A DNA stretch of 64,000 nucleotides from Saccharothrix tamanrassetensis (GCF_014203665.1 NZ_JACHJN010000001.1:434001-498000); one strand, 5' to 3'; counted from the stretch's first letter, positions 17,091-26,387 are shown. Notes: a model not told the origin generated them from the letters alone. Translations and numbers: made by a program.

Positions 17091-18907
17091 ATGAGCATCC
17101 GAGCGATCCTCGCCGGCACCGCCCTGATGACGACCACCCCCGCCGCCCCCGCCGTCCCCGCCGCAGCGACCGCCCTGCACCCGTGCGCTACCGCCGAGCA
17201 GCGGTGCGACGGGACGATCCAGGTCCCGTTGGACTGGTCCGACCCGCACTCGGAACGGATCCCGGTCACGTTCGCCCGGGTGCCGCACACCGATCGCGGT
17301 GTGCCGTCCGCCGGCACCGTCGCCGGGCTGGCGGGCGGCCCCGGCCCGTCCGTGGTGGCCACCCCGGCGTTCGAACGGACGCTCGGCACCCGACGCCGGA
17401 CCCACGACCTGCTGGTGGTCGAACGCCGGGGTTTCGGTGGGGCGAACCCCTGGGTGTGCCCGGACATCACGCTCGCCGACCCGGACACGATCAGCCGGTG
17501 CGCCGCCCGGATCGGACCACGCACCAGGTTCTTCACCACGGATCAACGGGTGGCCGACATCGAGGCGGTCCGCGCGGCGCTCGGCGTTCCGGCGCTGACG
17601 TTGTACGGCTACTCCTACGGCACGGTCGACGCCCAGGCGTACGCGGCGCGCTATCCCCGGCGGACCGCCGCTGCGCTGCTGGACAGTCCTCTGCTCACCG
17701 ACGCGAACGGTTACGTCACCGGGATCTCGTTCGGCGCCAAGCAGAACGCCGAGGTCGCGCTGTTGTCGGTGACCTGCCGGGAGTCCTTCTCCTGCCGTGC
17801 ACTACCCGGAACCCCACCGTCCCGAGTGGACGACCTGGTCACACTGCTGAAGCGACACCCGGACCCGAAGGTGCCCCTGTTCGCGGTGTACGGCCTGCTG
17901 CGCCAGTCCTCCCCCGTGCTCGGTCGCGAGACCAATGCCGCGATCGCCGCCTACCTCGCCGGCGACCCCACCCCGTTGCACCGGCTGGTGCCACCGCCCG
18001 GGGGTGTCGGCGGCGGGCAGGACGCCATCTACCGGCAGGCCACCGCGTCACTCGCCTACCTGTGCGCCGACACCGCGTTCCCGTACGACCGCCTGGCCAC
18101 GACCGAGACCCGCCGCACGCAGCTCGCCGAGTACCGGCGTGCCCACCCGGAACGACCGCCGCCTCCGAGGCCACCCCCGGTGGTGCGGGCTACATCGAGG
18201 ACTGGTGCGCCCACTGGCCCACCCCGCGCCCGTCCCCGCCCGTGCCGTCCGGGAAGCCGTACCCGGACATCCCGGTGCCGGCCATCGGCGGCACGCTGGA
18301 CAGCGACTTCGCGGCCGACGCCAGGGCACTCGCCGGGAAGTTCCCCCGCGGCAGGGCGATGGCGGTGCCGTTCGGCGGTCACTCGGCCACCCTGTACGGC
18401 GTCGGCCCCTACGGGGAATGCCTCGCCGAACGGGCCCGCACCTTCATCGCGGACCCGTCGCGCCCCGTCCATTCGACCTGCAGCGCCGAGACCTACCGCG
18501 CCCTCGGGCGGTTCCCCCGCACCAGTGACGAGCTGCCGCCGACCCACGTGCCCGGCCTGGCCACCGCGTACGCCACCGCCGCCGACGCCACCGCCCGTCG
18601 CAATCCCGGCATCACCCCGCCGCCCACCGCACCACCCCAGCCCGGACTACGCGGCGGTACGGTCACCTTCGACGACCCCGGTCGACGGATCGTGCTCGAC
18701 GCCGACCGCTACACCGCCGACATCGCGGTGTCCGGCGAGATCCGCCTCCCCGACCCGTCGACCGGCGGCTCCGCGACCGCCGACCTCACCACCTCGGACG
18801 GCCACACCTTCCAGCCGGCCTGGCGACCGTTCGAACCGAGGGACGTCGTGGTGGTCACCGGAACGGCGGACGGCGTGCCGTTCACCGCAGCGCTGCGGAA
18901 CTCGTGA
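17091..18907 (+). pseudogene. secreted S33 tripeptidyl aminopeptidase-like hydrolase, frameshifted
   Basis: Residues 1-27 form a signal peptide, then an alpha/beta-hydrolase of the S33 secreted tripeptidyl-aminopeptidase type follows: AGGPGPS oxyanion region, GYSYGT nucleophile elbow (S175), and in the later part a GGHSATLYG catalytic-histidine region with the CSAETYRAL context. The frame breaks near 18153: the first frame carries the protein to about HPER, and the rest (GGAGYIEDWCAHW to the stop at 18907) continues in another frame, as if one base were missing. Restoring one base gives a single protein of about 605 residues. It may be a true inactivating mutation or an assembly error. ATG at 17091 has a weak GGGTG site. 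Confidence 0.75.
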
Positions 18908-18955
18908 GCCGGCCGGGACACCGGCGCGTGGTGCGAACGCCTCGGCTGACACGTC

Positions 18956-18991
18956 GGCCAGGACCGCAGCGGCGAAACCGCGGTCCTGGCC
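18956..18991. terminator. bidirectional terminator
   Basis: A perfect 12-bp stem (18956-18967 and 18980-18991) with a 12-base loop lies between the convergent S33-like gene and the alpha/beta hydrolase gene at 19007. Confidence 0.7.
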
Positions 18992-19006
18992 GTTCACACC
19001 AGGTCG

Positions 19007-19870
19007 TCAGGCGCCCTTGCGAGCGTTGGCCTCGATGGTGTCGAGGACCTCCGGCCACAGGGGACGCGGCAGGTCGTGGCCCATGTCGGGGAGTTCGAGG
19101 TAGGTCGAGCCGGAGATCTCACGATGGGTGGCCTGGCCGCCGCTGACGTTGATCAGGCTGTCCTCGACACCGTGGATGACGGCGGTCGGGATGTCGAGTT
19201 CGCGCAGCTTCGGGGTGCGGTCCACGGCGTTCGCGATCGCGGCGAACTGGCGTTTGGCGCCCTGTGGGTGGAAAGCGCGGTCGTAGGAGGCCTCGGCGGA
19301 CTGCCGGCGGTAAGGCTGCTCGGTGTCGGCGTGGGTCTTCGAGCCGATGATCCGGTAGATGTTCGCGATGTGGTCGATGGCCGCTTCGCGTTCGACGGGC
19401 GTGGGTTCCAACAGGGCCAGGGCGGCCTCGAACGTCGGTTGGCCGACCCTGCGGTCGCCGGTGGTGCTCATGATCGAGCACAGGGTGGCGACCCGGTCCG
19501 CGTGGTGGATGGCGACGAGCTGCGCGATCATGCCACCCATCGACGCGCCGACCACGTGCGCCCGCTGGATGCCCAGGTGGTCGAGCAGTCCGACGGTGTC
19601 GGCGGCCATGTCGACCAGGTGGTACGCCGGTTTGCCACCGGGCTGGATGGTGCCCGCGATCTTGTCCGACAGCCCGCAGTCCCGGTTGTCGAAGCGGATC
19701 ACCCGGAAGCCCCGCTCGCCGAGCGCCGCGACGAACTCGTCGGGCCACAGGATCAGCTGGGAGTTCAACCCCATGATCAGCAGCAGCGGATCTCCGTCGG
19801 CGTCACCCTCGTCGCGGTACCACAGCCGGATGCCGTTGGTGGGTGCGTAGTCACCGGGTTCGTCGGGCAT
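19007..19870 (-). CDS. alpha/beta hydrolase
   Basis: A 287-residue soluble alpha/beta hydrolase. GASMGG places the nucleophile at S110, RFDNRDCGLSDK is the following loop seen in RdmC-type methylesterases, and H in LPDMGHDLP completes the triad, with the acid probably in HGVEDSLI. Relatives include aclacinomycin methylesterase and epoxide-hydrolase-like esterases. No signal peptide is present. ATG at 19870 follows GAGAGGAA. No biosynthetic gene cluster surrounds it, so the substrate stays unknown. Confidence 0.82.
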   Translation of the reverse strand: MPDEPGDYAPTNGIRLWYRDEGDADGDPLLLIMGLNSQLILWPDEFVAALGERGFRVIRFDNRDCGLSDKIAGTIQPGGKPAYHLVDMAADTVGLLDHLGIQRAHVVGASMGGMIAQLVAIHHADRVATLCSIMSTTGDRRVGQPTFEAALALLEPTPVEREAAIDHIANIYRIIGSKTHADTEQPYRRQSAEASYDRAFHPQGAKRQFAAIANAVDRTPKLRELDIPTAVIHGVEDSLINVSGGQATHREISGSTYLELPDMGHDLPRPLWPEVLDTIEANARKGA

Positions 19871-20123
19871 GATCGGGCAGTTCCTCTCGCAGGCGGGATC
19901 CACATCGGACGGGCGCACTCGGGGGCTCCTGCTCCGTGACCGGCAGCACCGCCGCTCGATGTCGGCGCTTGCCGCGACTGCACCCCCGCACGCCTTCCGA
20001 TCAGAGCCTGACGGCAGGACCCGACGGCGACCATGCCCCATCGGGGTGAACTGTCCGTAACCGAAGTACTACCCAGAGCAGTCCCTTGTGGAGCCCCGCG
20101 CTTCGGTTCTTCGCGCGTTTAAA

Positions 20124-20137
20124 TCAGTCGCTTGACT
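20124..20137. promoter_or_regulatory. TetR-type operator upstream of the truncated P450
   Basis: TCAGTCGCTTGACT stands 58 bases before the P450 start. It matches the perfect dyad AGTCAGTTGCTTGACT at 21483-21498 in 12 of 14 aligned bases. Sharing of this site between the two decayed P450/TetR modules implies one regulator family binds both. The remaining 19871-20195 spacer shows no gene. Confidence 0.6.
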
Positions 20138-20195
20138 TATATCGACGGCCTCGTTTCACTGGCGAGGACGCAAGCCCGCTGCGAGGAGGCCGTCG

Positions 20196-20735
20196 GTGGA
20201 GTCCGAGGAAGTGCCGAGCTACCCCCTTGCCAACCCGACCGCGCTGGAACCGCCCGCCGAGTGGACCGGGTTGCGGCAGGGCCGCCCGGTGGCTCCGGTG
20301 ACCCTGCCCAGCGGCGACCGGGCGGTGCTGGTGACCCGGTACGCGGACGTCAAGCAGGTGCTGGCGGACCCCCGGTTCTCCCGCACGCTGTCCGCCCCCG
20401 ACGCCGCGCGGATCTCCGCCGACGAGTCCGGCGGCGTGTTCAACGCGGTTTCGGTCCTCCCCGACTCGGGCGAGGGGCACCGGAAGTGGCGGCAGGCGGT
20501 CGCGCGGTGGTTCACCGTCAGGCGGATGAACGCGCTGCGCCCGGAGATCGAGGCGATGGCCGACCGGCTCGTCGACGCGATGGTCGCGAGTGGACAACCC
20601 GCCGACCTCAAGGCGGCACTGGGTTTCCCGCTGCCGGTGTGGGTCATCTGCCACCTGCTCGGCGTCCCCGACGCCGACCGCGACCGGTTCTCCCACGTGG
20701 TCGGGGGGCTGCGCGACGTGCCGGTACGGTGGTGA
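20196..20735 (+). pseudogene. cytochrome P450, N-terminal fragment
   Basis: This 179-residue open frame carries only the N-terminal part of a bacterial class P450: LVTRYADVKQVLADPRFSR, EGHRKWRQAVARWFTVRRM and FPLPVWVICHLLGVPDADRD. It stops before the I helix; the acid-threonine pair, ExxR and heme-cysteine loop are all absent. A full P450 has about 400 residues, so it cannot bind heme. GTG at 20196 follows GAGGAGG, so the truncated gene still has a strong ribosome site, and its TGA overlaps the start of the TetR gene. An internal deletion joined the P450 to the regulator. Confidence 0.85.
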
Positions 20736-21397
20736 CCGTGGTGACCGACGTCGACAGGACCCCACGGGCCGAGCAGGTCGGCGCCACCCGCCGCCAGATC
20801 CTGGACACGGCCGAACGACTGTTCGCCGAGCAGGGGCTGTACGCGGTGTCCAACCGCCAGATCAGCACCGCCGCCGGACAGGGGAACAACGCCGCCGTCG
20901 GTTACCACTTCGGCACCAAGGCAGACCTCGTGCGCGCCATCGTGCGCAGGCACTCGCACCACATCGAGGCGTTGCGCACCGAGCTGGTGGACGCCGCCGG
21001 CAGTTCGGCGGACCTGCGCACCTGGGTGGGCTGCCTGGTCCGCCCGGTCACCACCCACCTGGCCTCGCTGGGCGACCCCACCTGGTTCGCGCGGTTCGGC
21101 GCGCAGGTCGTGACCGATCCCGCGTTCCGGGGCGTCATGGTCGAGGAGGCGCTGTCGACGCCGTCGCTGCGGCGCGTCGTGGAGGGTCTGCACCGCTGCC
21201 TGCCCGACCTGCCCGCCGAGGTGCGCGCGGAACGCGGTGACATGGTCAGCACCCTGATGGTGCACGTCTGCGCCGAACGGGAACGCGCCCTCGCCGACGG
21301 CGGCACCACGCCCAGGGCGTCCTGGGAGGAGACCGCGACCGGCCTGGCCGACGCCATCACCGGTCTGCTGACCGCCCCGGTCGTCGGGCGTCCGTAG
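20732..21397 (+). CDS. TetR family transcriptional regulator
   Basis: A 221-residue TetR protein: helix-turn-helix in residues about 12-60 (ILDTAERLFAEQGLYAVSNR, NAAVGYHFGTKADLVRAIVRR) and a helical ligand domain. Several GTG codons are possible between 20729 and 20741; 20732 overlaps the P450 fragment stop (GTGA), implying coupling. It most likely binds the dyads at 20124 and 21483. It may once have been controlled by a separate promoter removed by the deletion that truncated the P450. Confidence 0.82.
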   Translation: MTVVTDVDRTPRAEQVGATRRQILDTAERLFAEQGLYAVSNRQISTAAGQGNNAAVGYHFGTKADLVRAIVRRHSHHIEALRTELVDAAGSSADLRTWVGCLVRPVTTHLASLGDPTWFARFGAQVVTDPAFRGVMVEEALSTPSLRRVVEGLHRCLPDLPAEVRAERGDMVSTLMVHVCAERERALADGGTTPRASWEETATGLADAITGLLTAPVVGRP

Positions 21398-21482
21398 CGG
21401 TTCCCCACGCCCTGCCACCGAGTTGGGCGGATCCGGCGTGCTCCGCGCGAGATGGCCGAGGGTGTGCTCCGCGCAATGACTA

Positions 21483-21498
21483 AGTCAGTTGCTTGACT
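21483..21498. promoter_or_regulatory. 16-bp dyad operator, second P450/TetR module
   Basis: AGTCA and TGACT arms form AGTCAGTTGCTTGACT, a near-perfect 16-bp palindrome (7 of 8 pairs match), 55 bases before a GTG with a strong AGGAGG site. The matching site at 20124 links it to the intact TetR gene. Confidence 0.65.
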
Positions 21499-21553
21499 CA
21501 ATTTCCGGCAATCGGTTAGCTGGATTCACCGGCACCGACTCCAGGAGGACGCA

Positions 21554-21661
21554 GTGGCACGCGGTCAGGTCGACCACGAACCCGATCACCGGATCCCGGT
21601 GCCGCACCCGATCGGCTTATCCGTGCGGACGGGCGGACCAGTCGCCGGACCGGCGCGTTGA
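21554..21661 (+). pseudogene. short leader-like remnant of a second P450 gene
   Basis: GTG at 21554 has an excellent AGGAGG six bases upstream but the frame ends after 35 residues. The PHPIGL-like segment is compatible with the extreme N-terminus of a P450, though it is too short to prove. By position (operator, ribosome site, then a TetR remnant) it matches the first module, so it is read as a deletion remnant of a paralogous P450. A true small peptide is the alternative. Confidence 0.4.
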
Positions 21662-21662
21662 C

Positions 21663-22006
21663 GTGACGGGGGTCGGGCGGGTGTCGGTGGCCCGTGAGTC
21701 GGTCCTGACTTCGGCGGAGCGGCTCTTCGCCGAACGCGGCGTGTCCCGCTGCCCGTGCGCCGGACCGGAGAACCCGCCGGCCGGGGCGACGGGCTCAACC
21801 GGTGCCTGCCCTCCCTGCCGCTGCCGGTGCACCTCGAACGCGGCGACATGACCCGCAACCTGCTGTCGCACACCTGCGCGCAACGCGAACGGGCACTCGC
21901 CGAGGGAGCCCCGGTGCGCGGGAACACGTGGGAGGACATGGGCGCCGGCCTGGTCGACGCGATCACCGGGCTGTGGCCGGCCCCGGTCACCGCGACCGGC
22001 GGGTGA
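21663..22006 (+). pseudogene. TetR regulator remnant, internally deleted
   Basis: The first part (from GTG 21681 or 21663) reads VLTSAERLFAERGVSRC, the start of a TetR helix-turn-helix. A different frame to 22006 reads LNRCLPSLPLPVHLERGDMT and then NLLSHTCAQRERALAEGA, close to the C-terminal part of the TetR protein encoded at 20732. The recognition helix and most of the ligand domain are gone and the two parts are out of frame, with the junction around 21745-21790. It is a paralogue of the intact regulator, not a working gene. Confidence 0.8.
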
Positions 22007-22053
22007 CCACCAGCGGCGGGTGACCACGAGCGCAACGGAGAGGAACGTGGGAC

Positions 22054-22254
22054 ATGAAGATCACCGTGGACGAGGACAAGTGCTGCGGCGCGGGTTCGTG
22101 CGTGCTGACCGCCCCCGACGTGTTCGACCAGCGAGACGAGGACGGTGTGGTGCTGCTGCTGGACCCTGAGCCCGCCGAACACCTGCACGCCGCGGTGCGC
22201 GACGCAGCCAACGTGTGCCCGGCGGCGGCGATCACGCTCGACGGGGGCGCGTGA
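22054..22254 (+). CDS. ferredoxin, [3Fe-4S] type
   Basis: A 66-residue ferredoxin of the kind that feeds electrons to actinomycete P450s. Cysteines lie in KCCGAGSC and in NVCPAAAI, giving the three-cysteine pattern of a [3Fe-4S] cluster; the second position of a [4Fe-4S] motif is replaced. ATG at 22054 follows GGAGAGGAACG. The P450 at 22312 follows after 57 bases on the same strand, so it is the likely partner. A ferredoxin reductase is not in the window. Confidence 0.9.
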   Translation: MKITVDEDKCCGAGSCVLTAPDVFDQRDEDGVVLLLDPEPAEHLHAAVRDAANVCPAAAITLDGGA

Positions 22255-22311
22255 GCCTTCTGTCGAAGGCAGGTTCCCGGAACCGCACCCAGACATCACC
22301 GGGAGGAAACC

Positions 22312-23532
22312 ATGACCAGCACGTCGGACCGCACCGCCGAGAGCACGGCCGGACTCCCCCGCTTCCCGATGCCCAGGGCCCGGGGCTGCCCGTTCGACCC
22401 GTCGCCCGTCCTGCGCGAACTCCAGCGGGAGACCCCGCTGGCCCGGGTCGAGTTATGGGACGGCAGCACGCCGTGGTTGGTCACCCGGTACGCCGACCAG
22501 CGCGCCCTGCTCGCCGATCCCCGCGTGAGCGCCGAGATGGCCCACCCCGACTACCCGCGCCAAGCGCCCGGCATCGGGTCGTTGGGCTTCATCGGCCTGG
22601 ACGACCCCGAGCACGCCCGGCAGCGCCGCATGGTCGGCGCCGCGTTCACGGTGAAGAAGGTCGAGGCCATGCGCCCCGCCGTGCAGCGGATCATCGACGA
22701 GGCGGTCGACGCGCTGCTCGCCGGTCCCAGGCCGGTGGACCTGGTCCAGGCGTTCGCCCTGCCGGTCCCGTCCCTGGTGATCTGCGACCTGCTCGACGTG
22801 CCCTACCGCGACCACGGCTTCTTCCAGCGCAGCACCAGGACGCTGGTCCACCGCGGCTCCACGGGCGAGCAGCGCGCGGAGGCGCTGGGCGCGCTGGCCG
22901 AGTACCTGGGCCGGCTGCTGGCGGCCAAGCTGGACGACCCGGCCGACGACCTGCTGTCCGGCCTGAGCGCGCGGGTCCAAGCCGGTGAGCTGACCCACCG
23001 GCAGGCCACCGAGATGGCGGTGCTGCTGCTCGTCGCGGGGCACGAGACCACCGCCAACATGATCGCGCTGAGCACCCTGTTGCTGCTGCGCCACCCCGAC
23101 CAGCTGGCCCTGCTGCGCGACTCCGCCGACCCGACCGTCGTCACCCGGGCGGTCGAGGAGCTGTTGCGCCTGCTCAACATCACCCACGGCGGGCGCCGCC
23201 GGTTCGCGACGGCGGACATCGAGGTCGCCGGGCAGGTGGTGCGGGCGGGCGAGGGCCTGGTCATGCCCAACGACATCGCCAACCGCGACCCCGCCGCCTT
23301 CCCCGACCCGGACCGGCTGGACATCACCCGCGACGCCCGCCACCACATCGCGTTCGGGTTCGGCGTCCACCAGTGCCTGGGCCAGCCGTTGGCCCGGCTG
23401 GAGCTGGAACTCGTCTACCGCACCCTGTTCCGACGCCTTCCCGGCCTGCGGCTCGCCACCGACTTCGAGCAGGTCCCGTTCAAGCACGACGGCTTCGTCT
23501 ACGGCGTGTACGAGTTGCCCGTGACGTGGTAG
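22312..23532 (+). CDS. cytochrome P450 (CYP105-like)
   Basis: A 406-residue soluble P450. I-helix AGHETT (242-247), ExxR in EELLR (E283, R286) and heme loop FGFGVHQCLG with C355 are all intact. The N-terminal LVTRYADQRALLADPRVS and the whole layout fit the CYP105 type, which hydroxylates varied small molecules. ATG at 22312 follows GGGAGG. It is partnered with the ferredoxin upstream. It and the ferredoxin sit just after two decayed P450/TetR modules, so this is the surviving P450 of an expanded local set. Confidence 0.92.
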   Translation: MTSTSDRTAESTAGLPRFPMPRARGCPFDPSPVLRELQRETPLARVELWDGSTPWLVTRYADQRALLADPRVSAEMAHPDYPRQAPGIGSLGFIGLDDPEHARQRRMVGAAFTVKKVEAMRPAVQRIIDEAVDALLAGPRPVDLVQAFALPVPSLVICDLLDVPYRDHGFFQRSTRTLVHRGSTGEQRAEALGALAEYLGRLLAAKLDDPADDLLSGLSARVQAGELTHRQATEMAVLLLVAGHETTANMIALSTLLLLRHPDQLALLRDSADPTVVTRAVEELLRLLNITHGGRRRFATADIEVAGQVVRAGEGLVMPNDIANRDPAAFPDPDRLDITRDARHHIAFGFGVHQCLGQPLARLELELVYRTLFRRLPGLRLATDFEQVPFKHDGFVYGVYELPVTW

Positions 23533-23570
23533 CGCGGTACGGCAGCGCGCGTCCATCGCCTGCCCCTCGG

Positions 23571-23585
23571 TGTGGTCGGACCACA
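23571..23585. promoter_or_regulatory. FadR/GntR-type operator before lutA
   Basis: TGTGGTC-G-GACCACA is a perfect 15-bp dyad ending 18 bases before the lutA GTG. Its core TGGTCGGACCA fits the TGGTnnnACCA sites bound by FadR-subfamily GntR proteins such as LldR and PdhR, which regulate lactate and pyruvate genes. No GntR gene is in the window, so the regulator is encoded elsewhere. Confidence 0.7.
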
Positions 23586-23603
23586 GAACCTAGGGTGGAC
23601 GTC

Positions 23604-24359
23604 GTGAGAGTCGCGTTGTTCGTCACGTGCCTGGTGGACGGGCTGTTCCCGGAGGTCGGCAAGGCCACCGTCGCCCTGCTGGAGCGGCTGGGCCACGAGG
23701 TGGTCGTGCCGGGCGGGCAGACCTGCTGCGGCCAGATGCACGTCAACACCGGCTATGCCCGCCAGGCGCTGCCCGTCATCCGCAACCACGTCGAAGCGTT
23801 CGCCGACGCCGACGTCGTGGTGACGCCGTCGGGTTCCTGCGCCGGTTCGATCCGCCACCAGCACGCCGACGTGGCCCGGTCGCACGGCCAAGCGCGCCTG
23901 GCCGACGCCGCGGACCGGGTCGCGAAGCGCACCTACGAACTCTCGGAGTTCCTGGTCGACGTCCTGGGCGTGACCGACGTCGGCGCGTACTTCCCGCACC
24001 GGGTCACCTACCACCCCACGTGCCACTCGCTGCGGGTGCTGCGCGTCGGCGACCGGCCGTTGCGGCTGCTGCGCGCGGTGCGGGGCATCGACCTGGTCGA
24101 ACTGCCGGCCGCCGACACGTGCTGCGGGTTCGGCGGCACATTCGCGATCAAGAACGCCGACACGTCCGCCGCCATGCTGGCCGACAAGATGTCGGCGGTG
24201 CTCACCACCGGGGCGCGCGTGCTCACCGCCGGCGACTCGTCGTGCCTGATGCACATCGGCGGCGGGCTGAGCAGGCTGCGCGCCGGTGTCCGCCCGCTGC
24301 ACCTGTCGCAGGTCCTGGCCGGTACCGCGGACCACCCGGCGGAGGTGGCGTCGCGGTGA
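23604..24359 (+). CDS. lutA: lactate utilization protein A (iron-sulfur oxidoreductase subunit)
   Basis: A 251-residue LutA/YkgE protein with the two CCG domains of the family: QTCCGQMHVNTG (residues about 40-51) and DTCCGFGG (about 172-179), plus the intervening cysteine/histidine regions TPSGSCAGSIRH and YHPTCHS. With LutB and LutC it oxidises L-lactate to pyruvate. GTG at 23604 follows AGGGTGGA. It overlaps lutB by GTGA. The FadR-type dyad just upstream suggests lactate-responsive control. Confidence 0.92.
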   Translation: MRVALFVTCLVDGLFPEVGKATVALLERLGHEVVVPGGQTCCGQMHVNTGYARQALPVIRNHVEAFADADVVVTPSGSCAGSIRHQHADVARSHGQARLADAADRVAKRTYELSEFLVDVLGVTDVGAYFPHRVTYHPTCHSLRVLRVGDRPLRLLRAVRGIDLVELPAADTCCGFGGTFAIKNADTSAAMLADKMSAVLTTGARVLTAGDSSCLMHIGGGLSRLRAGVRPLHLSQVLAGTADHPAEVASR

Positions 24360-25768
24360 CGTTCCTCGGCATGCCCGCCCGCAACCTGGTCGGCGAACCG
24401 TTCCCCGTCGCCGCGCGCGCCGCCCTGGGCGACGCCCAGCTGCGTCGCAACCTGGCCAAGGCCACCGGCACCATCCGCGCCAAGCGCGCGTCCGTGGTCG
24501 CGGAACTGCCCGACTGGGCGCAGCTGCGGGCGTCCGGGGCGGCGATCAAGGACGCGGTCCTGGCCGACCTGGACACCTACCTGCTGCGGTTCGAGGCCGC
24601 GCTGGTCGAACGCGGCACCACCGTGCACTGGGCCCGTGACGCCGACGAGGCCGCCCGCGTGGTCACCGGTCTGGTGAAGGCCACCGGCACCGCGGAGGTC
24701 ATCAAGGTCAAGTCGATGGCGACCGCCGAGATCGGCCTGAACGACGCCCTCGCCGACGCCGGCGTGCGGGCGGTCGAGACCGACCTCGCCGAATTGATCG
24801 TCCAGCTCGGTGACGACAAGCCCAGCCACATCCTGGTGCCCGCCATCCACAAGGGCCGGGCCGAGATCCGCGACCTGTTCCGCCGCGAGATGCCCGGCGT
24901 GGACCCGGACCTGACCGACGACCCGCGCGCGCTGGCCGAGGCCGCGCGCCGCTACCTGCGGCACAAGTTCACCACCGTCGACGTGGCGGTCTCCGGCGCC
25001 AACTTCGCCGTCGCGGACAGCGGGGCGCTGGTGGTGGTCGAGTCGGAGGGCAACGGCCGGATGTGCCTGACCCTGCCGCGCACCCTGGTCAGCGTCGTCG
25101 GCATCGAGAAGCTGGTGCCCACCTGGCAGGACCTGGAGGTGTTCCTGCAACTGCTCCCCCGCTCCTCCACCGGTGAGCGGATGAACCCCTACACCTCGGT
25201 GTGGACCGGCCCCGCGGAAGGCCAGACCAGCCACGTCGTCCTGGTCGACAACGGCCGTACCGCCACGCTCTCCGACCCGGCCGGGCGCGCCGCGCTGCGC
25301 TGCATCCGCTGCTCGGCCTGCCTGAACTCGTGCCCGGTCTACGAGCGGACCGGCGGCCACGCCTACGGCTCGGTCTACCCCGGCCCCATCGGCGCGGTGC
25401 TGTCCCCGCAGCTCACCGGCGTGCGGCACAACCAGACGCTGCCGTTCGCGTCCTCGCTGTGCGGCGTCTGCTACGACGTCTGCCCGGTCGCCATCGACAT
25501 CCCGTCGATGCTGGTGCACCTGCGGGAGAAGGTAGTCGACGTCAGAGCCGCAAACGCGGAGTCGGCCGCCATGCGCGCGGTGGCGTGGGCCATGTCGGAC
25601 TCCGGGCGCTGGAGCCGACTGCTGCGCGCGGGCAGGCTCGGCCGTGCCCTGGGCCGCCGCCGCGACCGCATCGGACGACTCCCGCCGCCGCTGTCCGCGT
25701 GGACCGACACGCGGGACCTGCCGCGCCCGCCGCAGCAGACCTTCCGCGACTGGTGGGAGTCCCGATGA
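24356..25768 (+). CDS. lutB: lactate utilization protein B (iron-sulfur protein)
   Basis: A 470-residue LutB/YkgF protein. The N-terminal LUD domain is followed by a ferredoxin-like segment with two cluster motifs, CIRCSACLNSCPVY and CGVCYDVCPVAI (residues about 317-370), giving two [4Fe-4S] clusters. A tail with RQ-rich helices ends in the TFRDWW motif usual for the family. GTG at 24356 overlaps the lutA stop, and its TGA overlaps the lutC ATG, so all three are translationally coupled. Confidence 0.93.
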   Translation: MTFLGMPARNLVGEPFPVAARAALGDAQLRRNLAKATGTIRAKRASVVAELPDWAQLRASGAAIKDAVLADLDTYLLRFEAALVERGTTVHWARDADEAARVVTGLVKATGTAEVIKVKSMATAEIGLNDALADAGVRAVETDLAELIVQLGDDKPSHILVPAIHKGRAEIRDLFRREMPGVDPDLTDDPRALAEAARRYLRHKFTTVDVAVSGANFAVADSGALVVVESEGNGRMCLTLPRTLVSVVGIEKLVPTWQDLEVFLQLLPRSSTGERMNPYTSVWTGPAEGQTSHVVLVDNGRTATLSDPAGRAALRCIRCSACLNSCPVYERTGGHAYGSVYPGPIGAVLSPQLTGVRHNQTLPFASSLCGVCYDVCPVAIDIPSMLVHLREKVVDVRAANAESAAMRAVAWAMSDSGRWSRLLRAGRLGRALGRRRDRIGRLPPPLSAWTDTRDLPRPPQQTFRDWWESR

Positions 25769-26370
25769 GCACCGCCCGCAGCGAGATCCTCGCCCGCATC
25801 ACCGCCGCGCTGGGCCACCGCCCGCCCGCACCGCCCGTCCCCCGCGACTACCGCCGCTCGGGCAGCCTCGGACCCGGTGACGTCGAACGGTTCGCCGACC
25901 GCCTGCGCGACTACCGCGCCGTGGTCCACTTCACGTCCGCCGCGGGCCTCGCCGACACCATCGCCGAGGCCCTCCGGCGCCGGGGCGCACGGCACGTCGT
26001 GGCGGCACCGGGTGTTCCCACCGCCTGGGCACCGGACGCGATCCGGTCCGGAGTGGACAGTGCCGCCCTGGAGGGCACCGACGCGGTGATCACCGCCTGC
26101 CACGTCGCCATCGCCGAGACCGGCACCATCGTGCTGGACCACGACGCACCGGACCAGGGCATCCGCGCACTCACCCTGCTGCCCGACTACCACCTGGTCG
26201 TCGTCCGCCGGCAGCAGGTCGTCGCCGGCGTCCCCGACGCCGTCACCGCCCTGGCCGGCGTCCGGACCCAGACCTGGATCAGCGGCCCTTCGGCGACCAG
26301 CGACATCGAACTGGAACGCGTCGAAGGCGTCCACGGCCCCCGTACCCTCGAAGTGGTGGTGACCCGCTGA
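25765..26370 (+). CDS. lutC: lactate utilization protein C
   Basis: A 201-residue LutC/YkgG protein consisting of a single LUD domain (ITACHVAIAETGTIVLDH, then LTLLPDYHLVVV). It completes the cytoplasmic LutABC complex that oxidises L-lactate. ATG at 25765 overlaps the lutB TGA. Only 17 bases separate its stop from the FGGY kinase start, so the kinase is probably in the same transcript. Confidence 0.92.
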   Translation: MSTARSEILARITAALGHRPPAPPVPRDYRRSGSLGPGDVERFADRLRDYRAVVHFTSAAGLADTIAEALRRRGARHVVAAPGVPTAWAPDAIRSGVDSAALEGTDAVITACHVAIAETGTIVLDHDAPDQGIRALTLLPDYHLVVVRRQQVVAGVPDAVTALAGVRTQTWISGPSATSDIELERVEGVHGPRTLEVVVTR

Positions 26371-26387
26371 CCGGGTGAGGAGTCGAC

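Noticed and set aside
22255-22311. GGTTCC-like arm after the ferredoxin gene considered as part of a tRNA
   Set aside because: No acceptor, anticodon or D arms could be paired around it.
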